A DNA stretch of 64,000 nucleotides, taken from contig CANLDL010000001.1 of NCBI GenBank assembly GCA_947489425.1, positions 186,001 to 250,000 of the forward strand, written 5' to 3'. The notes below the pieces were generated by a model. It saw only the letters and a program-made list of their open reading frames with translations. It was not told the origin of the DNA and did not search any database. A program made the position numbers and the translations under genes. Shown here in pieces: positions 37,712 to 48,643 of this stretch (within the stretch, counting starts at the first letter, position 1; every line of letters starts with the position of its first letter). This DNA comes from an uncultured Pseudomonadales bacterium. Its GTDB lineage: Bacteria > Pseudomonadota > Gammaproteobacteria > Pseudomonadales > Cellvibrionaceae.

Positions 37712-39148
37712 TTATTCGGATGGCGAAAGAATATTCAAAATGCGATTAATTTTATCTAGGCTCTCTTGATACTCATCATCCACGTCAGAGTCGGCGACAA
37801 TACCGCCACCGCCCCAACAAGTGAGCTGTTCGCCATCGCAGCTGACAGTGCGAATAGCAATATTCGAGTCCATATCCCCATTATTAGTAATATAGCCAAT
37901 GCTGCCGCAGTAAACGCCACGCGATCCACTCTCTAGTTCTTCGATAATTTCCATGGCACGCTTTTTGGGTGCCCCAGTAATCGAGCCCCCAGGAAAACAG
38001 TCCCTAAATAAATCGAGGCTGCTTGATTGTTCGCGTAAAGTACCGACAACATCGCTTACTAGGTGGTGTACATTGGGGAAGCTTTGTAGCCCAAATAATG
38101 TCTCAACAGTAATGCTACCGGGTATGCAGTGTTGGCCAATATCGTTGCGTAGTAAATCGACAATCATCAAATTTTCTGCACGATTCTTTTCATCATTTTG
38201 TAAGGTAGTGGCACGCTGTTTATCGATCTTTGGGTCTGCATCGCGCCTCAAGGTACCTTTAATAGGTTGAGTTAAAACGTGATTATCTTCTACCTTTAAA
38301 AAACGCTCGGGCGACAGCGACATGATAGCTTGCTCACCTAATTGCAAATAGGCTGAGAAGGGAGATGCCATTGCTTCGCGGAGTTGCTGGTATGCTATGT
38401 ACGGATCTCCCTGGTACTTACCCTGAAAGCGCTGTGCAAAATTAACCTGATAAGTGTCACCAGCCAGTATGTACTCGTTAATGGTTTCTAAACTATCAGT
38501 GTATTCTTGCTTTGATATTGTTGGCTTTAAGGGCTCAACCTGCATTAACGTGGGCTCTTCCTGAGTGAGGGCTTGGTTAGCAAAATTGTTAAGTTTACCT
38601 GTGATTATTTGTAGGGTGAGTGGGTTGCATTCTGGTAGGCTAGCAATATAGGCTTTTTGCTCAAGGTGGTCTTGGATGATAGCCCAATGATAAATGCCCA
38701 CCTGCATATCGTCAAAATGGCTAGTTTGGCTATCGTCAACGTTACTTTGGTTTACTATATTTTGCTTAGTCTTAAATGACTTGTGTAGATCATAGGCAAA
38801 ATAACCAATGGCACCACCGCTAAAAGGGATGTCAATATCGGTATCTGTTTGGGGAGTCCCTTTAGTTCTTGTGAGTTTGTTTAACTCACCTTGTAAAAGG
38901 TCTAGGGGATCTTCACTCGATAGCATGCGTTCGCCGTAAGTGTAATCAGCACCTTGGCAGTCATAAATAGTTGTTTGGTGATTGCTAGTGACAAGGCGAG
39001 ACTCAGGTAAGGCACTGATGATATCGTAACGACCATATTCAGAACGCGGTTTACCGCTATCTAACCAACAAGCAAAAGGTAAGTCTCGAACTAAATTAAA
39101 TAACCCTTCGCAGTTAGTTTGGTAGGGGATGGCGGTTATTTTTATCAT
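37712..39148 (-). CDS. pabB: Aminodeoxychorismate synthase component I
   Basis: A 478-residue chorismate-utilising enzyme. The N-terminal lobe (CWLDSGKPRSEYGRYDIISA) is the Trp-binding-like domain. The PabB-specific PIKGTLRRD motif supplies the catalytic lysine, with ENLMIVDLLRNDIG, FPGGSITGAPKKRAMEII and YCGSIGYI forming the metal and chorismate site. With the glutaminase PabA it converts chorismate to 4-amino-4-deoxychorismate for folate synthesis. Anthranilate synthase TrpE is the alternative, but PIKGT (not PIAGT) favours PabB. No pabA or pabC gene is adjacent. Confidence 0.92.
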   Translation of the reverse strand: MIKITAIPYQTNCEGLFNLVRDLPFACWLDSGKPRSEYGRYDIISALPESRLVTSNHQTTIYDCQGADYTYGERMLSSEDPLDLLQGELNKLTRTKGTPQTDTDIDIPFSGGAIGYFAYDLHKSFKTKQNIVNQSNVDDSQTSHFDDMQVGIYHWAIIQDHLEQKAYIASLPECNPLTLQIITGKLNNFANQALTQEEPTLMQVEPLKPTISKQEYTDSLETINEYILAGDTYQVNFAQRFQGKYQGDPYIAYQQLREAMASPFSAYLQLGEQAIMSLSPERFLKVEDNHVLTQPIKGTLRRDADPKIDKQRATTLQNDEKNRAENLMIVDLLRNDIGQHCIPGSITVETLFGLQSFPNVHHLVSDVVGTLREQSSSLDLFRDCFPGGSITGAPKKRAMEIIEELESGSRGVYCGSIGYITNNGDMDSNIAIRTVSCDGEQLTCWGGGGIVADSDVDDEYQESLDKINRILNILSPSE

Positions 39149-39189
39149 GATAATATGCAGTATTAGTTATGCTGTAATAGGAGCTACTT

Positions 39190-39492
39190 TTGGCATTTTA
39201 TGCACTTGAGCGTTTGATTAATTTATACGATGGCTATTGTCGCAGCTTTAGCGTTGCAGGGCAGTCTTTATTATTAATTCAAGAAAACGGCCAGCGCTAT
39301 TTGTTGTTAAATCAATGCCCACATCAGCGAATGCCCCTTGCTCAAGGTACCATTCGTGATGGTTTTATTCAGTGTCCAACCCATGGAATGCGGTTTAGCT
39401 TGCTCACCGGCGAGACAAAGGATGGTTGCTCAGAACGGTTGCGTTTTTTAACGCCTTCTTACGAAGGCGCGATTATAGGGGTTGATTTTTAA
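39190..39492 (+). CDS. Rieske [2Fe-2S] domain protein
   Basis: A 100-residue single Rieske domain. The cluster ligands are Cys43-x-His45 (QCPHQRM) and Cys62-x2-His65 (QCPTHGMRF), with SLLTGE as the closing loop. The protein is a soluble ferredoxin of the nitrite-reductase-small-subunit or dioxygenase-ferredoxin kind; its electron partner is unknown. The start is TTG, supported by AGGAG six bases upstream and by alignment with the family N-terminus. It is divergent from pabB with only 41 bp between starts, so the promoters overlap. Confidence 0.85.
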   Translation: MAFYALERLINLYDGYCRSFSVAGQSLLLIQENGQRYLLLNQCPHQRMPLAQGTIRDGFIQCPTHGMRFSLLTGETKDGCSERLRFLTPSYEGAIIGVDF

Positions 39493-39552
39493 GTCACACA
39501 ACGATTTATATTGACTATTCAATTATATTTTTTAATATAGTTTCACTTATTT

Positions 39553-41058
<1,506 letters not shown>

Positions 41059-41082
41059 CTATATACGGAGATAAACTCAGAT

Positions 41083-44000
41083 ATGAGCCTAATAACAACA
41101 ACGCCTTCGTCAGCTTTTACTAAACAATTACAACAACTTATCAGTGCTAAAGCAACGAACTCTTCTGCTGATTCAATCCAGTTATTTGCCAACGAATTCT
41201 TTGATCAATATCCGTTATCTGATCTCGAAAGTAGGACTGAGGATGATGTCTTTGGCATGCTTAATGAGGCCTATACCTTTATAAAAGAATTTAAACAGAA
41301 GGCTTCGATTAAGGTATTTAATCCTGAGCCTAAAGTGGATCACTGGCAATGCTCCCGCTCCATTATTATGGTGCACTGTAAAAATACGCCATTCCTAATG
41401 GATTCGATACGTATGGCGTTAACGAATCATGGTCTGGACGTACGAGCGATTAAAAGTACGCCATTTGCATCGGTTCGCGATAAGTCTGGTTTATTGATGG
41501 ATATTCAGCCATCCAGAGAAGCGAGCGCTTCGGATGTTAATGAAGCCTTCTTGTATTTTGAAATAAATAGGCAATCTCAAGAAAAAGAGTTAAAAACCAT
41601 TGCTAGTATTATTCGAGGCATACTTAGTGACATTCAACTAGTCACCAGCGGCTATTCAAAAGTATTGGCAGCAGTAGAAAAGGTTAAAACATCGATAGCG
41701 AATGTTAGTCATGTGCACTCAAAGAGTGAGATCCAAGAGGCAGAGGAGTTCCTATCGTGGCTCACAACCAATAATTTTGCCTTTTTAGGCTACGCCTATA
41801 CTCCCTTGAAAAAAACTGGGCCTAATGATTATGAGGCCTCGGTTGATAAGAAAAGTGTTTGTGGCATATTAAAGAGAAAAGAATTAATCGATAGTGTTCA
41901 GAATCGACAGGACTTTACCAAGAGTAGCCAAAAGAAATTAGTCGCTTTTAGTAATCTACCTGTTCGCTCTACAGTACATCGTCAAGCTTACCCCGACCAA
42001 ATCAAAGTCAAAGACTACGATGAAAAGGGCAATCTGATTGGTAAACATCACTTTGTAGGGCTTTATACTTCAAGTGCTTACCGAGCCAGTGCCTTTGATA
42101 TTCCTGTTGTGCGTGCAAAAATAATGCGCCTTTATAAAAATATTAATACCGAGCTCACCAGTTATAATGGTCGTGTTATTAGGCAGGTACTAGAAACCTA
42201 CCCAAGAAACGAGCTATTCCAAAGTGATGTCAAAAGCTTAACCGAGTCTATTTTGCGTATTTCACAAATTAACGAGCGCCATAAGGTGCGTTTGTTTATG
42301 CGTGCGGATACTACCAATACCTTTGTCACTGCGGTACTTTATATCCCTCGTGATGTATTTTCGACGCGCCTACGTAAAAAGATACTGACGATGCTATCAG
42401 ATGCTGTGGCGGCGCAGTCCCATGAATTTAATATGCATTTCTCTGAATCTTTACTTTGCCGGCTCTATGCAACTTTCCGTATTAGTGATGACGAAACACC
42501 TAAATGGAATGCTGAGCAATTAGAATTAGACATTAAGCAATTGGCGCACACTTGGGAGTCTTCTTTGGAAGAGACTCTACAATTACAGATGGGTGAAGAG
42601 AAGGGTACCCAGTACGCAAGACGTTTTGCACCATGTTTTCCTGCATCCTATCGAGATAGCTTTGACGCCGAGCAAGCACTAAAAGATATCCAAGTGCTTG
42701 AATGCCTAAACGAGCAAAAATCTCTTGCATTAAATTTGTGTCCTTCGAGTGATGAAACGAGTCACCGTATTCATTTTAAGATGGTGAACTTAGGTTCACC
42801 TTTAGTGTTATCTGATGTAATTCCTGTGCTCGAAAAAATGAACGTTAAAGTGATGGGAGAGCATCCTTACAAGCTATGCATTGATGGTCAAGAGGCTTGG
42901 CTACATGATTTTGAATTAGATAGCCAATTATTTGCTTGCGCTAATTTTTCTGTATTGAAAGAGCGTTTTGAAACTGCATTTGAGCATATATGGGCAAACG
43001 ATGCTGATAACGATGGCTTTAATGGTTTGGTGTTGTCAGCCAATATTAATTGGCGAGAGGTAATAATTTTACGTGCTTACGCCTCGTATATGAAGCAAAC
43101 CCTATTTCCTTTTAGTCAAGATGCGATTATCAATACATTATTGTCGTACCCAAGTATTACAAAGCAGCTTATTGCATTATTTCACGTACATTTTGACCCA
43201 GAGCACGATGGCACTCGCAATGGGCACAAGTTAACTAATGAGATTGTTGCCTGTCTTGATGAGGTGAGTAACCTCAATGATGACAGAATATTACGTCGCT
43301 TTTTAGACTTCATTAATGGCACCTTGCGTACCAACTTTTATCAACATATCGATGGCGCACCAAAGGCCTATGTCAGTTTTAAATTTAACCCGCGTGAGAT
43401 TGCAGGCATCCCCGAGCCTCGACCTCAGTATGAGATATTTGTGTATTCCCCTCGTGTAGAAGGCGTACATTTACGTGGTGGTAAAGTTGCTCGCGGTGGC
43501 CTGCGTTGGTCTGATCGCAACGAAGATTTTCGTACAGAAGTACTCGGTTTGGTTAAGGCCCAACAGGTTAAAAATGCGGTTATTGTACCCAATGGTGCTA
43601 AAGGTGGCTTTATTGCAAAACAAGCCAGCATGCAAGATGGACGTGATGCCTTTATCAAAGAAGGTATCGCCAGTTACCAAACCTTTATTCGTGGCTTGCT
43701 TGATATAACCGACAACTTTATTAAAGGTAAAGTTATCCCACCGGTTAATGTCGTGCGCGGCGATGGCGACGACCCTTATCTAGTTGTTGCAGCCGACAAA
43801 GGCACTGCGACCTTCTCTGATATTGCTAACGAAATTTCTTTTGAGTATAACCACTGGTTGGGCGATGCCTTTGCATCGGGCGGTAGCCAAGGTTACGACC
43901 ACAAAGGTATGGGTATTACCGCACGTGGTGCTTGGGTATCGGTGCAGCGACACTTTAAAGAGCAGGGTGTTAACGTACAGGAAGAAGACTTCAGTGTCAT

Positions 44001-45918
44001 TGGTATTGGCGACATGGCCGGAGATGTATTTGGTAATGGTATGTTGATGTCAAAACATATTTGTTTAACGGCAGCCTTTAACCACCTACATATTTTTATC
44101 GATCCCACCCCAAATTCTGCTAAAAGCTTTGTCGAGCGTGAGCGCCTTTTCAATACGCCTGGTGCCACGTGGGAAGACTACAACAAAAAACTTATTTCAA
44201 AAGGCGGTGGCATTTTCTCCCGCAGTGCTAAATCTATTGCGATTAGCTCAGAGATGAAAAAATGCTTTGCTATTAGTGAAGATAAGCTTACCCCCGTTGA
44301 TTTGATACATGCTTTACTAAAAGCACCAGTCGACCTTATTTGGAATGGTGGTATTGGTACCTACGTTAAAGCGGGTACTGAAACTCATGCTGATGTTGGT
44401 GACAAAGCTAATGATGGCTTACGTGTAAATGGTAGTGACCTTCGCTGTAAGGTATTTGGTGAGGGTGGTAATCTTGGTTTAAGCCAACTGGGTCGTATCG
44501 AGTTTGCACTTAATGGAGGTTTCTGTAATACCGACTTTATCGATAATGCCGCGGGTGTAGACTGCTCTGACCACGAGGTAAATATTAAAATCCTTCTCAA
44601 TGATGTTGTGAGTAAAGGTGGGCTAACCGAGAAGCAACGTAATCGGTTATTAGTATCGATGACCGATACTGTTGCCGAGATGGTACTAACCAATAACTAC
44701 TATCAGACTCAATCTATTAGCTTAGCTGAGAAAGAAGGCCTTGCTCGCAATAATGAGTACAGACGCTTAATCAACACATTAGAAAGCAGTGGGCGACTTA
44801 ATCGAGAGTTGGAATTTATTCCAAGTGACGAAGAGCTGGTGGAACGCGCAGCTAGTGGACAGTCATTAACACGCCCGGAACTTGCAGTACTTAATTGTTA
44901 TGTTAAGAGTCAGTTAAAAGAAGAACTTGCCGTTGATGAGATTGCCAATAACGCTTATTTATCTTCTTGGGTAGAAAAGGCATTTCCAAAGCAACTACTT
45001 AAAAAGTACAAAGCAAAAATCCACCAGCATATTCTGCGTAAAGAAATTATAGCTACTCAATTAGCCAACGATATGGTTGATAATATGGGCATTACTTTCT
45101 TCCAGCGCTTAATGGAAGGCACTGGTGAAACGGCTGCTAATATTGCCATTGCTTATGTCGCTGCGCGCGATGTATTTCGCTTTGATGAGTTTCAAGCCTC
45201 GGTTGAAGCGATGGATTATAAAGTGCCCGCAGAAGATCAGTTACTATTATTGATTAATATGATGCGCCGAGTTCGACGCGGTACACGTTGGTTCTTGCGC
45301 AATCGTCGCGAGCGCCTAGATCTCACAAAAGATGTTGCTTCATTTACAACACACGTGACTAGTGTTATTAAAGCCACGCCAAAAGTATTAAGTGATCAAG
45401 AAAAACAAGTGTGGAATGATAAATGTGAGCACTTTGAAAACTTGGGGCTTAACAATAACTGGGCAAATGTTATGGCTATGCCAGGTTATTTATTCTCGGG
45501 GCTTGGTATAGCCGAAGCGGCAACAGATACAAAAGCCGATGTGGCCAGTGCCGTTGAGATGCAGCACTTATTGGGTGACAAGCTAGGCCTGTATTGGTTT
45601 GCTATTGCCGTGACCAATGTCAAAGTTGAAAATCATTGGCAAGCAAAAGCGCGCGAATCATTTATTGATGATATTGATAAAGTACTGCGTGTAATGGGTG
45701 TGAGCCTATTACGCCTTGCTGGCAAAGAGTACCAGTTAGAAGAAGCGCTACAGCTATGGATGCAGGAGTACTCCTCGGTAGTATCGCGCTGGCGAACTAT
45801 TGCAACAGAGTTAGAGTGTAATGTTGAGCACGATTTTGCTATATTCTCAGTTGCTATGGGTGAATTAATGGACCTAATGAATGCCTGTCAGAGCTGTAAA
45901 AAGCTAAGTTGGGGCTAA
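41083..45918 (+). CDS. NAD-specific glutamate dehydrogenase, large type
   Basis: A 1,611-residue enzyme of the 180-kDa bacterial GDH class (GdhB/Gdh2 of Pseudomonas). About 700 N-terminal residues form regulatory domains with ACT-like segments (RSIIMVHCKNTPFLMDSIRMAL). The catalytic core has the glutamate-binding lysine loop VPNGAKGGFIAK (Lys840) and FSVIGIGDMAGDVFGNGML, the NAD-binding Rossmann glycine region. The C-terminal 350 residues are helical. It deaminates glutamate to 2-oxoglutarate, mostly catabolic. It is divergent from purB. A strong hairpin follows the stop. Confidence 0.95.
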   Translation: MSLITTTPSSAFTKQLQQLISAKATNSSADSIQLFANEFFDQYPLSDLESRTEDDVFGMLNEAYTFIKEFKQKASIKVFNPEPKVDHWQCSRSIIMVHCKNTPFLMDSIRMALTNHGLDVRAIKSTPFASVRDKSGLLMDIQPSREASASDVNEAFLYFEINRQSQEKELKTIASIIRGILSDIQLVTSGYSKVLAAVEKVKTSIANVSHVHSKSEIQEAEEFLSWLTTNNFAFLGYAYTPLKKTGPNDYEASVDKKSVCGILKRKELIDSVQNRQDFTKSSQKKLVAFSNLPVRSTVHRQAYPDQIKVKDYDEKGNLIGKHHFVGLYTSSAYRASAFDIPVVRAKIMRLYKNINTELTSYNGRVIRQVLETYPRNELFQSDVKSLTESILRISQINERHKVRLFMRADTTNTFVTAVLYIPRDVFSTRLRKKILTMLSDAVAAQSHEFNMHFSESLLCRLYATFRISDDETPKWNAEQLELDIKQLAHTWESSLEETLQLQMGEEKGTQYARRFAPCFPASYRDSFDAEQALKDIQVLECLNEQKSLALNLCPSSDETSHRIHFKMVNLGSPLVLSDVIPVLEKMNVKVMGEHPYKLCIDGQEAWLHDFELDSQLFACANFSVLKERFETAFEHIWANDADNDGFNGLVLSANINWREVIILRAYASYMKQTLFPFSQDAIINTLLSYPSITKQLIALFHVHFDPEHDGTRNGHKLTNEIVACLDEVSNLNDDRILRRFLDFINGTLRTNFYQHIDGAPKAYVSFKFNPREIAGIPEPRPQYEIFVYSPRVEGVHLRGGKVARGGLRWSDRNEDFRTEVLGLVKAQQVKNAVIVPNGAKGGFIAKQASMQDGRDAFIKEGIASYQTFIRGLLDITDNFIKGKVIPPVNVVRGDGDDPYLVVAADKGTATFSDIANEISFEYNHWLGDAFASGGSQGYDHKGMGITARGAWVSVQRHFKEQGVNVQEEDFSVIGIGDMAGDVFGNGMLMSKHICLTAAFNHLHIFIDPTPNSAKSFVERERLFNTPGATWEDYNKKLISKGGGIFSRSAKSIAISSEMKKCFAISEDKLTPVDLIHALLKAPVDLIWNGGIGTYVKAGTETHADVGDKANDGLRVNGSDLRCKVFGEGGNLGLSQLGRIEFALNGGFCNTDFIDNAAGVDCSDHEVNIKILLNDVVSKGGLTEKQRNRLLVSMTDTVAEMVLTNNYYQTQSISLAEKEGLARNNEYRRLINTLESSGRLNRELEFIPSDEELVERAASGQSLTRPELAVLNCYVKSQLKEELAVDEIANNAYLSSWVEKAFPKQLLKKYKAKIHQHILRKEIIATQLANDMVDNMGITFFQRLMEGTGETAANIAIAYVAARDVFRFDEFQASVEAMDYKVPAEDQLLLLINMMRRVRRGTRWFLRNRRERLDLTKDVASFTTHVTSVIKATPKVLSDQEKQVWNDKCEHFENLGLNNNWANVMAMPGYLFSGLGIAEAATDTKADVASAVEMQHLLGDKLGLYWFAIAVTNVKVENHWQAKARESFIDDIDKVLRVMGVSLLRLAGKEYQLEEALQLWMQEYSSVVSRWRTIATELECNVEHDFAIFSVAMGELMDLMNACQSCKKLSWG

Positions 45919-45930
45919 TTCTTAATGCTG

Positions 45931-45964
45931 CATAACGCTATCGTTAGACGACGATAGCGTTATG
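45931..45964 (+). terminator. Terminator hairpin after NAD-GDH
   Basis: A perfect 14-bp stem (CATAACGCTATCGT with its complement) and 6-nt loop lie 12 bp after the GDH stop. Only a short T stretch (TTTATAT) follows, so termination may be partial and transcription may continue into the DUF2835 gene. Confidence 0.75.
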
Positions 45965-45985
45965 TTTATATCACTTATTACTTAT

Positions 45986-46207
45986 ATGGCAGAGATTATA
46001 GTCACATTAAATATTTCGGCGGACGAATACCTTAAACTGTATCAAGGTGCTGCTCAATCGGTATTTACTAAAACTCATAGTGGGAAGAGTATTCGGTTTC
46101 CGGCCAATATATTGCAACCCTTTGTAAGCCATGGTGGCGTTCGCGGCTCTTTTAAAATAGAGTTTGATGAAGATAATCGATTCAAAAGAATTAGCCAGCT
46201 ACATTAA
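45986..46207 (+). CDS. DUF2835 family protein
   Basis: A 73-residue protein matching DUF2835: IIVTLNISADEYLKLYQG, then RFPANILQPFVSHGGVRGSF and EFDEDNRFKRI. Family function is unknown. I place the start at the ATG at 45986: the longer frame begins at 45962 inside the arm of the preceding terminator hairpin. It is probably expressed by readthrough from the GDH gene or from its own weak promoter. Confidence 0.8.
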   Translation: MAEIIVTLNISADEYLKLYQGAAQSVFTKTHSGKSIRFPANILQPFVSHGGVRGSFKIEFDEDNRFKRISQLH

Positions 46208-46227
46208 TCATTATTGATCTAGAATAA

Positions 46228-47082
46228 TTATAAAAGCGCTGGGTAAGTGAAAAAATTAAAATGTATAACATTTAAAACCAGATGAGCAAAAATAGCAGCC
46301 TCAATTCGACCTGTCTTTAAGTAAACATACCCGTAGATAAAACCAGCAGCTGATGCTAACAGTACATATTGCCAGCCTCCGGCTATATGTGCTAAACCAA
46401 ATAATACTGCGCTAATGGCAACGCTGGTAAGTCCGGGCAAATAATTGACTAACTGGCGTTGAATGATTCCACGAAAAAGTGCCTCTTCGGCAATAACGGT
46501 AAAGAATAAATTTTTAAGTAACCAAGGCCAAAATAAAGGGCTTATATTCAGTTGAGGTTGTAGCACATCAAGCAGTAACCCAGCTGTAAATGTAACAACT
46601 AAACCCACAGCTAGTGTAGGCATTATCGTGCTCAACATACTACGCCAATCATCGATGGAGTGATTAAGGCTTGGTTGTAATACAAGAGCTAAAATCAAAA
46701 GGCCAAGTAAGGCTTTATCGAAATTAAACCAAATATCAAAGCTTTTACTATTCGCATGTAATTGAATATTTTCAATGTACAAGACATTATTGAAGCCAGG
46801 TAAAATATGCATGCCAAGGGCAACTGCAAGCACAATACATAAGCCCCACCAAAACCAAGAGAACTTAGCACCTAATTGAGAGTAATGTTGATAATAATAA
46901 AGCGATAGAGCTAAAAGAGCGAGCCAGACAAAAGCAATAAATGTTAGGTGCTCAGCGAGTGATACTGTCACTAAACTTATCATTAAAGCGGAGAAGAAAT
47001 AGAGTCTGTTTGTCAAAAAGAGTAGGCAGGTTGTCACTGCTATTAAGTAAACACCTATTGGTATATCAAAAAAATATGGCAT
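46228..47082 (-). CDS. CPBP family intramembrane metalloprotease
   Basis: A 284-residue polytopic protein (about eight helices) with the CPBP/Abi motifs: AEEALFRGIIQRQLV (EExxxR), HIAGGWQ in the FxxxH block, and HLVLNVIHF near the end. The family includes CAAX prenyl proteases and bacteriocin-immunity proteases. Its substrate is unknown. It converges with the DUF2835 gene. The 325 bp upstream (47083-47407) hold a short inverted repeat TATAGCCTA/TAGGCTATA at about 47285 and 47369 but no gene. Confidence 0.83.
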   Translation of the reverse strand: MPYFFDIPIGVYLIAVTTCLLFLTNRLYFFSALMISLVTVSLAEHLTFIAFVWLALLALSLYYYQHYSQLGAKFSWFWWGLCIVLAVALGMHILPGFNNVLYIENIQLHANSKSFDIWFNFDKALLGLLILALVLQPSLNHSIDDWRSMLSTIMPTLAVGLVVTFTAGLLLDVLQPQLNISPLFWPWLLKNLFFTVIAEEALFRGIIQRQLVNYLPGLTSVAISAVLFGLAHIAGGWQYVLLASAAGFIYGYVYLKTGRIEAAIFAHLVLNVIHFNFFTYPALL

Positions 47083-47407
47083 AGCAACGCAACAGAGGGT
47101 TTTAATAAATTGTTTTGATTGATTTATATCGTTGATGAGTTTAGCGAAAAAAGAGCAAATCTACAAAAGAGCGTAAAACTATACTAAAGCTCTTGTTGAT
47201 AGATAGAGTAAAGTAATCATAGTTGTATGATTAGTGTACAGGTCGCTTGCTGGAATTACTTCGAAACTATAACAAATAGAAATTTATAGCCTAAATAAGG
47301 ATGTTAACATACCTATTATGACTCCACTCTAACTGGGAGTATAAAAGTATCCTGACTGTACAAAAAGTATAGGCTATAGCATGAACTTCGAAATTTTATA
47401 GCATTGG

Positions 47408-48220
47408 TTGATCGAACGTATTTATTACAAGGGTAGAATATTGGACAATATCATTGGTAATTTGGATTACATTATACTTTTAATTTTGATTATTGTACTC
47501 TCATGTGCTGTTCCTTTTTCTGCCAATAAACAATTAAATCGACCTGTACTACTTTATAGTACAGCCGCTTTGTCGGGACTTTTTCCCATACTTTTCCCCA
47601 TTTACTTAGGGTTCATTTTTTTTAAAGCGAAAAATACGAGAGTATACATCTATTTAATTATTTTATTGATCTGTTTGACTATTCAAAACTTTTTATCTTC
47701 TAAGCTTGCTGAAAATATTGAGTTTTCTGAGTTATATACTGAAAATTTCACATTGGAAGAGGGAGATTATATTTCTATAAAAGGAGAGTTTCTTAAATTG
47801 CATGTAGATCAATATGTAGTGGAAACATATTTCACCATAGGCGGAACTCGCACGGTTAACAATAAATTCTACTATGAGATTGTTCCGGTTAATAATAACT
47901 CTCCTCATAGAGTAAGGATTTTTGTTTCCGATGGAATGATATTTTATAATGACCTTCCAAATAAAAACCTGGTAAATTATGAGAGATTTGATGCTTACAG
48001 AGCATTTTTAAAACATATCGATAAAGGCGTTATAGAAAAAATTAAGGCTACATTGAAGCCTGGGCAAGGGCTGCTATTTATAACAGAAGCTTCACAATCT
48101 AGTTTTCAATCTGATCAGAAAATCGCAAAAATAGGCAGTGGAATTTTTGGGTTATTATCTTTGATTCTTTTTATACTGACTTTTAGAGAAATTAGAATTC
48201 GAAAGAGCAGAAATGCTTAA
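47408..48220 (+). CDS. Membrane protein of unknown function
   Basis: A 270-residue protein: three or four hydrophobic segments in residues 15-95 (LILIIVLSCAVPF, YSTAALSGLFPILFPIYLGFIFF, YIYLIILLICLTI), an exported domain of about 140 residues, and a final helix near 240 (IFGLLSLILFILTF). No family is recognised. The start is uncertain: TTG at 47408 is the first candidate, and no ATG occurs near it. It is one of several unassigned genes in the 47-51 kb patch. Confidence 0.55.
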   Translation: MIERIYYKGRILDNIIGNLDYIILLILIIVLSCAVPFSANKQLNRPVLLYSTAALSGLFPILFPIYLGFIFFKAKNTRVYIYLIILLICLTIQNFLSSKLAENIEFSELYTENFTLEEGDYISIKGEFLKLHVDQYVVETYFTIGGTRTVNNKFYYEIVPVNNNSPHRVRIFVSDGMIFYNDLPNKNLVNYERFDAYRAFLKHIDKGVIEKIKATLKPGQGLLFITEASQSSFQSDQKIAKIGSGIFGLLSLILFILTFREIRIRKSRNA

Positions 48221-48260
48221 ATAAGTAGGAATATGTACATCCTTTATAGAGGAATAAACT

Positions 48261-48527
48261 ATGGGTAATAAGTTTGAAAGGTCTTTATTTTTAAGATTTA
48301 TAAGTTCAGTAGCTACTCTCGCTCTAATGTTCACAATAATATATGTAATTATTGCTGGTTTTGATTTGGTCTCAACGTTAGTGCTTGTTACTGCTTTTAG
48401 CAGCCTTGCGGGGCAAGCGATTTTTACAGGCGAATCTTTTTTTGAATGTGTTACTGTCTTTCTTGAAATGCTAGTTGAAGGTATCGCTTCAATTTTTGAA
48501 GCGATAGCATCTATATTTAGTTCTTGA
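48261..48527 (+). CDS. Small hydrophobic membrane protein
   Basis: An 88-residue protein with two membrane helices (about 12-34 and 36-52) and an amphipathic, Ile/Ala/Phe-rich tail (GIASIFEAIASIFSS). GAGGAATA precedes the ATG. The DNA encoding the tail contains a perfect 11-bp inverted repeat at 48482-48506. It lies 40 bp after the preceding membrane protein gene and is probably coexpressed. Not recognised; a toxin-like or phage-holin-like role is possible by size only. Confidence 0.5.
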   Translation: MGNKFERSLFLRFISSVATLALMFTIIYVIIAGFDLVSTLVLVTAFSSLAGQAIFTGESFFECVTVFLEMLVEGIASIFEAIASIFSS

Positions 48528-48643
48528 TAAATTTACGTCAAAAACGATAGCGAGCGGCATAGTCACGTCGTAGTTCATGAATGTTGTAATGCTTCTCGAT
48601 ATGCTTTATATGCTGGAAATAAAAGTACAAATGGAGAGTATTG

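Noticed and set aside
43425..44693. Several antisense open frames within NAD-GDH
   Set aside because: They run opposite to a long, well-conserved catalytic domain, have no ribosome sites and no recognisable motifs. They are codon-bias shadows.
45962..45985. Upstream ATG of the DUF2835 gene
   Set aside because: It lies in the arm of the GDH terminator hairpin and precedes the family start by eight residues.
47258..47393. Direct repeats ACTTCGAAA at 47258 and 47385 as possible attachment sites
   Set aside because: Nine bases 127 bp apart in AT-rich DNA can arise by chance, and there is no integrase or tRNA end beside them.
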